Shown: piece by piece, positions 57,322-64,000 of the stretch
Layout of the letters: every line of letters begins with the position of its first letter
Position numbering within the stretch: the stretch's first letter is position 1
NCBI RefSeq assembly: GCF_009689985.1
Contig: NZ_QBAW01000004.1
Location: 1 to 64,000, forward strand
Source of the DNA: Helicobacter pylori
Lineage (GTDB): Bacteria; Campylobacterota; Campylobacteria; Campylobacterales; Helicobacteraceae
DNA length: 64,000 nt
Direction of reading: 5' to 3'
The notes under the pieces: generated by a model
Databases searched by the model: none
Seen by the model: the letters and a program-made list of their open reading frames with translations, nothing else
Told to the model about the DNA's origin: nothing
Translations under genes and position numbers: made by a program

Positions 57322-59547
57322 TCAATGATCCTTAATTTTAAAATTCCTTAGCCTTTGGGAGTTTAAAACCACACTCACAGAGCTTAAACTCATCGCTAAA
57401 CCCGCAATCGCCGGGCTTAACATGATATTAGCCTTATAAAGAACCCCACAAGCTAAAGGGATAAACACGCTATTATAACAAAAAGCCCAAAACAAATTTT
57501 CTTTGATATTTTTAATGGTCGCCTGGCTTAATTTAATCGCGCTATAAACCGATTTAATATCGTTATTAAAGCTCACAATATCCGCTGCTTGCACGCTCAC
57601 ATCGCTCCCTTTAGCCATCACCACCGCCACATCGCTCATAGCAAGGCTAGGAGCGTCATTCAAGCCATCGCCCACCATCATAACGATCTGCCCTTTTTCC
57701 TTAAGCTCTTTGATCTTATTGAGCTTGTCTTGTGGTTTAGCGTTACTGATATAGCCATCAATCCCTAATTCAAGCGCGCATTTTTGGACATTCTCTCTAT
57801 TGTCTCCGCTTAAAAGAAAGGTGTTAATGCCTAATTTTTTGATTTGAGCGATATGCTCTTTCACGCCTTTTTTGGGCAAATCTTCTAAAACAAACGCCCC
57901 TAAAAGTTCGTCTTCTTTTTCATTAATCATTCTACCCACAAACACTAAAATCCCGTTTTCTTGAATTTCTAGCGTGTTAATAGGGTTAAAAAACTCGCTA
58001 TTACCGACTTTGATAACCTCTTTAGCGCCTTGATAATCTGTTTTAGCGCTGATGCCAAAGCCTGTTTTCACTTTAACTTCACTCATTTCTTTTAAGGGAG
58101 CGTTATGCTCTTTGGCGTATTCTACAATCCCTTTAGCAATGACATGTTCGCTGCTCTTTTCAATGCTGCTCGCTAAACTTAATAGCTCTAATAATTCTAT
58201 GCTAGAATGAACGCTTTTAACGACAGGCTTGCCGTTAGTGAGCGTGCCGGTTTTATCAAAAACGATCGTATTAACTAGCCTTGCTTTTTCCAAACTTTTA
58301 GCGTCTTTAAAAAATAAGCCTAAAGAACTCGCTTTTTGGTTCGCCACTAAAATACTCATAGGCGTAGCCAACCCCAAAGCGCAAGGGCAAGAAATCACTA
58401 AAACCGATACAAACACTTCTAAAGCGATTCCAAAATTCCACCAAAAATCAGGCTTAGGCGCGATGATGAGCCACACCACAAACGCTAAAATAGCGATAGC
58501 GATCACGCTTGGCACAAACACGCTTGAAACCTTATCCGCTAAGCGAGAAATCTCTGCCTTTGAGCTTTGAGCGTTATGGATCATTTCTACAATTTGAGAC
58601 AAGGTGCTGTTTTTGTTATTTTGCGTGGCTTTCATTAAAAAACTCGTGTTGCTATTGAGCGTCCCTGAAAAGACTTTATCGCCGACTTTTTTATAAACCG
58701 GTAACGCTTCGCCGCTTAACATGCTCTCATCTAATTCCCCTTCGCCCTCTATGATTTCACCATCCACCGCAATCGCGCTTCCAGGGAGGACTTTCAAAAT
58801 ATCCCCCACCACAATGCTATCCACTAAAACTTCAATTTGTTGGTTATTGTGCATTTTAAGGGCGGTTTTGGGGGCGTTTTTCATCAAGGCTTGCATAGCG
58901 TCTAAAGCTTTGTCTTTAGAAACATTTTCAATGCGTTTGCCCACCATCACAAACATTAAAATCACGCACACGCTCTCAAAATAATAATGCCCATAAGACC
59001 ACTGGTTTGTATAAACCAAATACAATGGCCACAGGCTTGAAGCTAAGGCAGCGCTTGTGCCTATGGCGATAAGGCTACTCATGTTAGGCTGTCTGTGCCA
59101 TAAAGCTTTAAACCCTTGAATGTAAAAATCCCTCCCCCAATGCATGACAATGAGCGCGCCTATAAGCTGTAAGCAAGCGTTTAAAAAATTACTATGATTG
59201 TCAATCGTAAGCAAGCTTTCAGGTAAAAGACTAGGGCTAAGCATCGCTCCCATAGAAAGATACACCACAAAAAGCGTGAAAATAACCGCCAACGCTAATT
59301 TAACATTAGGGCTAAAAAATTCTTTTTTTTCTTCCGCTAGAGTTTTTTTAGGGCTATAGCCCAGTTTTTCAATGAGTTTAAAAATTTCGTCTAAATTGGT
59401 TTCATTTTCGTTAAATTCAATGTTAGCGCTCTTATTCAAAAGGTTCACTTCTATTTTTTTCACAAAACTTTTACGCCCTAAAGAGCGTTCAATCCCACTA
59501 GAACACGCCGTGCAAGTCATTCCCTCTATATAAAAAGATTCTTTCAT
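57322..59547 (-). CDS. copA: Copper-exporting P-type ATPase CopA
   Basis: 741 residues. Exports copper. The N-terminal HMA domain has GMTCTACSSGIERS; eight membrane helices surround the CPC motif (VISCPCALGLATPM). The phosphorylation loop is VFDKTGTLTNGKP and the hinge MVGDGLNDAPSLA. It overlaps pssA by 4 bp, and copP follows directly. Confidence 0.97.
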   Translation of the reverse strand: MKESFYIEGMTCTACSSGIERSLGRKSFVKKIEVNLLNKSANIEFNENETNLDEIFKLIEKLGYSPKKTLAEEKKEFFSPNVKLALAVIFTLFVVYLSMGAMLSPSLLPESLLTIDNHSNFLNACLQLIGALIVMHWGRDFYIQGFKALWHRQPNMSSLIAIGTSAALASSLWPLYLVYTNQWSYGHYYFESVCVILMFVMVGKRIENVSKDKALDAMQALMKNAPKTALKMHNNQQIEVLVDSIVVGDILKVLPGSAIAVDGEIIEGEGELDESMLSGEALPVYKKVGDKVFSGTLNSNTSFLMKATQNNKNSTLSQIVEMIHNAQSSKAEISRLADKVSSVFVPSVIAIAILAFVVWLIIAPKPDFWWNFGIALEVFVSVLVISCPCALGLATPMSILVANQKASSLGLFFKDAKSLEKARLVNTIVFDKTGTLTNGKPVVKSVHSSIELLELLSLASSIEKSSEHVIAKGIVEYAKEHNAPLKEMSEVKVKTGFGISAKTDYQGAKEVIKVGNSEFFNPINTLEIQENGILVFVGRMINEKEDELLGAFVLEDLPKKGVKEHIAQIKKLGINTFLLSGDNRENVQKCALELGIDGYISNAKPQDKLNKIKELKEKGQIVMMVGDGLNDAPSLAMSDVAVVMAKGSDVSVQAADIVSFNNDIKSVYSAIKLSQATIKNIKENLFWAFCYNSVFIPLACGVLYKANIMLSPAIAGLAMSLSSVSVVLNSQRLRNFKIKDH

Positions 59548-60257
59548 GCGCTTTTATTTTTATTAAAAATAATTTTTACCATTAAAAAGAGCCACCGAAT
59601 GATGCCATAAATCAAATACAACCCCATAAACACGCTTAAAGCCTCTAAAGGGCGCACAAACACTAACGATAAAAAAATCAACACTAAGATGAAAAGCTTG
59701 AGATTCCATTTGACTTTTTTAAAATTAGGGTAGCGGATATTGCTCACCATAAGCACCCCTAATAAGACAATAAAGCTTAAAAATAACTTTTCGGTATTGC
59801 CTTCTAAAAAATGGTATTTGTTATCCAATAACACGCAAAGCACCACCAATACCGCCGCCGCAGGAATGGGGATACCGATGAAAGAATAGGGGTCGCTTGT
59901 GTTCGTGCTGATGTTGAATCGCGCTAATCGTATCGCTCCAAAAATCACAAACAACGCGCTCACCGCCATGCCTATGCGCCCAAAGTTATACCCCACATAA
60001 AAGTAAGTGATTAAGCTTGGGGCCACCCCAAAAGCGACTACATCAGCTAGGGAGTCAAATTCAATACCAAACTTGCTAGTGGTGTTGGTAAGCCTTGCGA
60101 CACGCCCATCAAGTCCGTCTAAAATAAGGCTCGCTACCACTAACCAGCATGCCATGACAAATTGGTAACTGGAAGCGTAAAAAATACTCATCATGCCTAA
60201 AAAAATACTGCTAGCAGTGAAAAGATTGGGGAAAAGGTAGAGAGGGTTAATAGGCAT
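59544..60257 (-). CDS. pssA: Phosphatidylserine synthase
   Basis: 237 residues, a membrane CDP-alcohol phosphatidyltransferase that makes phosphatidylserine from CDP-diacylglycerol and serine, the precursor of phosphatidylethanolamine. The signature is DGLDGRVARLTNTTSKFGIEFDSLADVVAFG (DG-x2-AR...G-x3-D-x3-D). About seven membrane helices. It overlaps copA downstream by 4 bp. Confidence 0.96.
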   Translation of the reverse strand: MPINPLYLFPNLFTASSIFLGMMSIFYASSYQFVMACWLVVASLILDGLDGRVARLTNTTSKFGIEFDSLADVVAFGVAPSLITYFYVGYNFGRIGMAVSALFVIFGAIRLARFNISTNTSDPYSFIGIPIPAAAVLVVLCVLLDNKYHFLEGNTEKLFLSFIVLLGVLMVSNIRYPNFKKVKWNLKLFILVLIFLSLVFVRPLEALSVFMGLYLIYGIIRWLFLMVKIIFNKNKSA

Positions 60258-60501
60258 TAGAGATTCTTTTTAACTTGGCTTTTAGAATGGGAATAAAAAC
60301 GATTTTAAAATCAATTATGGGAATAAAAATTTTACAAGCGCTAAAAAACTCACAAGAAAAGAGCGTTAAAGCAAACGCTTTATAACGTTGTTGATAAGCA
60401 CGGGTTTTTAGAAAACAAGATCTAAAAAAAAGCTTTAAACAAACAGAATGTTTATCATAAGGCTTTAAACCCTTATCAAAAATCTGTTTGTAAGCTCGCA
60501 C
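60247..60501 (-). CDS. Small hypothetical protein between ftsH and pssA (HP1070-like)
   Basis: 84 residues from a GTG at 60501, 2 bp after the ftsH stop, overlapping pssA by 11 bp. The product is basic and rich in Phe/Lys (KAFALTLFSCEFFSACKIF), with no domain I recognise. The gap it fills would otherwise be 246 bp inside an operon and contains a direct repeat GGGAATAAAAA. It may be a real gene or non-coding spacer. Confidence 0.4.
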   Translation of the reverse strand: MRAYKQIFDKGLKPYDKHSVCLKLFFRSCFLKTRAYQQRYKAFALTLFSCEFFSACKIFIPIIDFKIVFIPILKAKLKRISNAY

Positions 60502-60503
60502 TT

Positions 60504-62402
60504 TTAACTCGCTTGCTCTTCTAAAGGGATCAAACGGCTTTCTAAATTATTGGCGGTCTCGTATTCGCTGATGATTTCACGCACTCTCTCGCCTGTAATG
60601 ACTTCTTTGTCAAACAATTCTTTGACCATGATTTCAATCGCTTCTCTGTAGTCGCTCAAGGTTTGTTTGACATGCTCATAGCGCTCTTCTAGCAAGTTTT
60701 TAATGAAAAGATCCATTTCTTCTGCGGTTTTTTCGCTAAATTCCCTACTGCTTCCATAACCGCCTCCTAAAAAGGCGTTCCGTTGCTTTTCTAACACCAT
60801 AAGCCCACTGACACTGCTCATGCCGTAGTAACTCACCATGCCTTTAATAATATCAGTCGCTCTTTCTAAATCGTTGCTCGCACCGGTAGAAATTTCTTCC
60901 AAAAAGACTTCTTCAGCCGCTCTCCCGCCTAAAAGCACATCAATTTCAGCGATGAGTTCGTGTTTTTGCATCAAGTATTTGTTTTCTTCAGGCGTGTTAA
61001 GGGTGTAGCCTAAAGCCGCCATTCCCCTTGGAATGATAGAGACTTTATTCACCCTAGCACTCCCTTTAGTCATTTCAGAAATCACGGCATGCCCACTTTC
61101 ATGGTAGGCGACGATTTTCTTTTCCTTAGGACTGATGCGCCTGCTTTTCTTTTCTAGCCCTGCAATCCCTCTTTCAACCGCTTCTTTTAAATGCTGTTGC
61201 CTGACTTCTTTTTGGTTGTTTCTTCCTGCTAAAAGCGCGGCTTCATTGATGATATTCGCTAAATCCGCTCCTGCAAGCCCTGCGGTGAGTTTGGCGACTT
61301 CTTGCAAATTCACATCGTTAGCGAGTTTCACGCCTTTAATATGCACTTTTAAGATTTCTACCCTGCCATTAAAATCAGGCTTATCCACTAAAACCTGCCT
61401 GTCAAAGCGCCCTGGACGCATTAACGCCGGATCTAAGATTTCGGGGCGGTTCGTTGCGGCTAAGACAATCACAGGCGCGTTCTCGCTCCCAAAACCATCC
61501 ATTTCGGCTAAGAGTTGGTTTAAGGTTTGCTCTCTTTCATCGTTTCCGCTCACCACGCCTCCAGCCGCTCTGCTTTTACCTATGGCATCAATTTCATCAA
61601 TAAAAATGATGCTAGGGGCTTGTTTTTTAGCGGTTTCAAACAAATCTCTAACCCTGCTTGCCCCTAAGCCCACAAACATTTCAATGAAACTGCTCCCTCC
61701 CATAGAGAAAAACGGCACATGTGCTTCGCCGGCCACCGCTTTTGCTAAAAGGGTTTTACCGGTTCCTGGAGGCCCTACTAATAACACGCCTTTAGGGATT
61801 TTAGCCCCTAAATTAGCGTAGCGATCAGGGTATTTTAAGAAATCTACGATTTCTACCACCTCTTCTTTGGCTTCTTCATTGCCCGCCATGTCATTAAAAC
61901 GCACATTGGGTTTTTCAGCGTTAATGAGTTTTTTCGCGCTCCCCATACCAAAAATACCCCCACCCATATTTTTTTGCATGCGGTTTGCCATAAACATCCA
62001 TAGCCCTAAAATCACTAAAATAGGCATGAGCCACCCTAGCATGTCGGTAAAAAAGTTAGACTCGCTAAAACCAGAATAATTGATTTTTTTCTCGTCTAAC
62101 AAAGGCACTAAGGTCAAATCAGGCACTCGTTTAGCGATATAAATCACACGATTGTTGCCCTCTTTATGGCTGGCTTTGATCAAAGTTTGACCGATGCTCA
62201 CATTTTCCACTTCATTATTGCTGATGAGCTGTTTGATTTCATGGTAGCTCACATTTTTAGTGCTAGAAGCTAAGAAATTGTCCGAAAAACTGCCATCAGA
62301 ATTGAAAGAACGCAGAAAAAAAATGAGTAAAATCCCTCCAAGAACCGCAAGGATAATGGGACTTTGAAAAAAAGGTTTTTTAGGTTCGTTCGTTGGTTTC
62401 AT
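60504..62402 (-). CDS. ftsH: Membrane AAA protease FtsH
   Basis: 632 residues. ATP-dependent zinc protease in the inner membrane that degrades misassembled membrane proteins and regulators. Two N-terminal membrane helices (about 14-26 and 117-137), AAA domain with Walker A VGPPGTGKTLLAK, Walker B SIIFIDEIDAIG and second region of homology; zinc motif VAYHESGHAV (HExxH) and the distal Asp in NDLERATDI. It is the third gene of the cheY1 operon. Confidence 0.97.
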   Translation of the reverse strand: MKPTNEPKKPFFQSPIILAVLGGILLIFFLRSFNSDGSFSDNFLASSTKNVSYHEIKQLISNNEVENVSIGQTLIKASHKEGNNRVIYIAKRVPDLTLVPLLDEKKINYSGFSESNFFTDMLGWLMPILVILGLWMFMANRMQKNMGGGIFGMGSAKKLINAEKPNVRFNDMAGNEEAKEEVVEIVDFLKYPDRYANLGAKIPKGVLLVGPPGTGKTLLAKAVAGEAHVPFFSMGGSSFIEMFVGLGASRVRDLFETAKKQAPSIIFIDEIDAIGKSRAAGGVVSGNDEREQTLNQLLAEMDGFGSENAPVIVLAATNRPEILDPALMRPGRFDRQVLVDKPDFNGRVEILKVHIKGVKLANDVNLQEVAKLTAGLAGADLANIINEAALLAGRNNQKEVRQQHLKEAVERGIAGLEKKSRRISPKEKKIVAYHESGHAVISEMTKGSARVNKVSIIPRGMAALGYTLNTPEENKYLMQKHELIAEIDVLLGGRAAEEVFLEEISTGASNDLERATDIIKGMVSYYGMSSVSGLMVLEKQRNAFLGGGYGSSREFSEKTAEEMDLFIKNLLEERYEHVKQTLSDYREAIEIMVKELFDKEVITGERVREIISEYETANNLESRLIPLEEQAS

Positions 62403-62410
62403 TATAATCC

Positions 62411-63400
62411 TTAATTTATTGGTTGTTTTTTAAGCAATTTTAGAGCGACCCATTCGTTACGCTGTCGCTGTTCTAAAACCTCAAATCCATTATAATAGAT
62501 CTGTAAAACAGAGTTTAAATGGGTTTCTAAAATCCCTGATAAAATAAGAGTGTGGTTACAAAGCCGCACAAATTCACTATACAAACTCTTAATCACATCA
62601 GCGACAAGGTTCGCCACAATAATATCAAAACGCCCTTCAATTTTTTGCGTAGAGCCATAAACGACTTTATCTTGCGCTAATAGGGGTATTTGATTCAAGC
62701 TAAAATTTTTTAGGGTTTCTTCAACGGCTAAACTATCTGTATCGCAAGCTACTAAAGCGCTAACGCCTTGTCTTTTTAAAGCGATGCTTAAAATCCCGCT
62801 CCCACAGCCCACATCTAAAGCGTTTTTGCGTTTTAAATCAAGATTAGAGAGCAGTTCCAAACACATAGAAGTGCTTTCATGATGGCCTGATCCAAAGGCC
62901 AAAGCCGGATCGATCATTATGCAATCATTTGCAGCAACATGGCTTGGCTTTTGATGCCAACTAGGGTGTATGTAAAATTTGGCGCATTGCACCGGTAAAA
63001 TAGCTTGTTTGTAGGCTTCTAGCCAGTTTTTTGAAGCCAGATTGCGTGAAAGATAGAAAAAATCAAACTCGTTTTGCAGGTTTTGTTTTAAATTCAAACA
63101 AAACGCTTCTAATGCTGGAATGAGCGAGTTATTCAAATTCTCTTCAGAGCGTAAAATAACGAAATTTTTGAGATGTGGGGGTTTTTCTTTTAAATCTTTT
63201 TTTAGGGGGTCATGAGTGGCGAAATAATGCCAATTGGATTGGCTTATAAATTCAATGGTTTCTTTATCGTCAAACGCTTTTAAATTCTCTAAGCTTGATT
63301 CTTCTAGGGCTAGGTGTGTGGCGTCTAAAAGAAAGCTCTCAAAAAGTTCTCGCTTCTTAGGGAAGATAAAGAAAAACTCATAATACATTGGCTTTAACAC
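62411..63400 (-). CDS. prmA: Ribosomal protein L11 methyltransferase
   Basis: 329 residues. Methylates ribosomal protein L11 with S-adenosylmethionine. Class I SAM fold: DPALAFGSGHHESTSMCLELLSNL, then ALDVGCGSGILSIALKRQG and VANLVADVIKSLY. The N-terminal substrate domain is larger than in most PrmA proteins. It starts at 63400, one base from the cheY1 stop. Confidence 0.92.
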   Translation of the reverse strand: MLKPMYYEFFFIFPKKRELFESFLLDATHLALEESSLENLKAFDDKETIEFISQSNWHYFATHDPLKKDLKEKPPHLKNFVILRSEENLNNSLIPALEAFCLNLKQNLQNEFDFFYLSRNLASKNWLEAYKQAILPVQCAKFYIHPSWHQKPSHVAANDCIMIDPALAFGSGHHESTSMCLELLSNLDLKRKNALDVGCGSGILSIALKRQGVSALVACDTDSLAVEETLKNFSLNQIPLLAQDKVVYGSTQKIEGRFDIIVANLVADVIKSLYSEFVRLCNHTLILSGILETHLNSVLQIYYNGFEVLEQRQRNEWVALKLLKKQPIN

Positions 63401-63775
63401 TCAATCGTTTGTCCCTAAAACAACCTCTAATTTTTCTTTCAAAACTTGGGGGGTAAAAGGTTTCACAATGTAGTTGTTCACGCCCGCTTTCAAAGCGGTA
63501 ATGACTTCGGCCTTACCGCCCTCTGTGGTGATCATAATAATAGGGATTTCTTTAAAACGGCTATCAGAGCGCACCTTTTTAACGAGATCCAAGCCGTTCA
63601 TTTCAGGCATGTTCCAATCTGTAATAAGCACCTTAGTGTCCGCATTAGCGTCTAGTTTCTCCCAAGCTTCCACCCCATGCTCAGCTTCTAAAACATCTTC
63701 ATAGCCTAAGCGTGAAAGTGTATTTTTAATAATTCTTCTCATAGTTGAGCTATCATCTACTACTAGTAGTTTCAA
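63401..63775 (-). CDS. cheY: Chemotaxis response regulator CheY
   Basis: 124 residues, a stand-alone receiver. Phosphorylated CheY binds FliM to change the direction of flagellar rotation. Conserved acidic pair DDSS (Asp7, Asp8), phospho-acceptor Asp53 in TDWNMPEMNG, Thr in MITTEGGK and Lys in IVKPFTPQVL. It is first in the operon with prmA, ftsH, pssA, copA and copP. Confidence 0.97.
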   Translation of the reverse strand: MKLLVVDDSSTMRRIIKNTLSRLGYEDVLEAEHGVEAWEKLDANADTKVLITDWNMPEMNGLDLVKKVRSDSRFKEIPIIMITTEGGKAEVITALKAGVNNYIVKPFTPQVLKEKLEVVLGTND

Positions 63776-63865
63776 AGCACTTCTCCTTTTAAGATTGCAT
63801 TTAAATTAGGCTCTTTTTAAACAGCCAAAGCGTCTCTAACGCCTTATAATAATAAATCATTCCAA

Positions 63866-63871
63866 ATAATA
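63866..63871 (-). promoter_or_regulatory. Extended -10 element for cheY
   Basis: TGCTATTAT on the minus strand is a candidate extended -10 about 90 bp upstream of the cheY ATG. The rest of 63776-64000 is AT-rich and holds no gene that I can support. Confidence 0.4.
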
Positions 63872-64000
63872 GCATGTTTTGATTAAAATTACCTTGACCA
63901 ACAATAATCATTGGCTAAATGGAGCGTTTAATGAGCGTTCTCATTTGTAAAAAAATTCAGTTTGTTTGCTATCATAATAGTTTAAAAGTAATAAAATAAC

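Noticed and set aside
61135..61821. 228-codon plus-strand frame inside ftsH
   Set aside because: It is antisense to the conserved AAA and protease motifs of ftsH; the protein has no recognisable domain.

Overview
The window is a stretch of Helicobacter pylori chromosome. Evidence: low-GC, densely packed genes; a Bab-family adhesin; the pseudaminic acid genes pseF/pseG/pseH; the polar chemotaxis protein ChePep; a cysteine-rich Sel1-repeat (Hcp) protein; the nickel permease NixA; Csd4; and the cheY-prmA-ftsH-pssA-copA-copP operon. From memory, the first part (to about 31.4 kb) follows the HP0317-HP0356 order of strain 26695, and the second part (from about 34.5 kb) follows HP1092-HP1067 in reverse. 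Joining these two blocks is, as I recall, the J99-like arrangement, with a rearrangement relative to 26695.

Layout. 1-1.5 kb: 5' part of a Bab adhesin (minus strand) with a poly-A promoter. 1.8-6.6 kb: hugZ, argS-tatA, gmk-chePep (minus). 6.8-11 kb: nucT, a Hor-type porin (minus), flgH and the pseF-pseG-pseH sugar genes. 10.9-12.7 kb: lpxK-nadE (minus). 12.7-16.2 kb: tRNA-Arg, ilvC, minD-minE-dprA-ruvX. 16.4-18.4 kb: an hcp gene with a poly-G tract and two small membrane/coiled-coil genes. 18.5-22.5 kb: pseudouridine synthase, recJ, pyrG (minus). 22.8-31.5 kb: a PAP2-like protein, fliF-fliG-fliH, dxs, lepA and a DUF3883-type nuclease-like protein. 31.6-34.5 kb: an OLD-family ATPase/TOPRIM nuclease with a 14-C tract in its coding start, followed by gene debris. 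34.5-45.7 kb (minus): flgG-like, kgtP, ftsK, an AddB-like nuclease, tkt, ribF, tlyA and a lipoprotein. 45.8-51.4 kb: pyrB, hofB, msbA, a lipoprotein and a membrane-anchored Mrr-like nuclease. 51.5-53.4 kb: a two-gene ATPase + TOPRIM cassette. 53.5-56.5 kb: nixA, a flagellar co-chaperone (minus) and csd4. 57.1-63.8 kb (minus): the cheY1-to-copP operon.

The most notable accessory content is three nuclease or nuclease-like loci: the DUF3883 protein plus the phase-variable OLD enzyme at the block junction, and the Mrr-like protein plus the split ATPase/TOPRIM pair near 51-53 kb. These are candidates for defence functions; the sequence alone does not prove this. Simple-sequence switches (A14 bab promoter, G9 hcp, C14 OLD gene, A14 upstream of pyrG) suggest that several of these genes vary in expression between cells.
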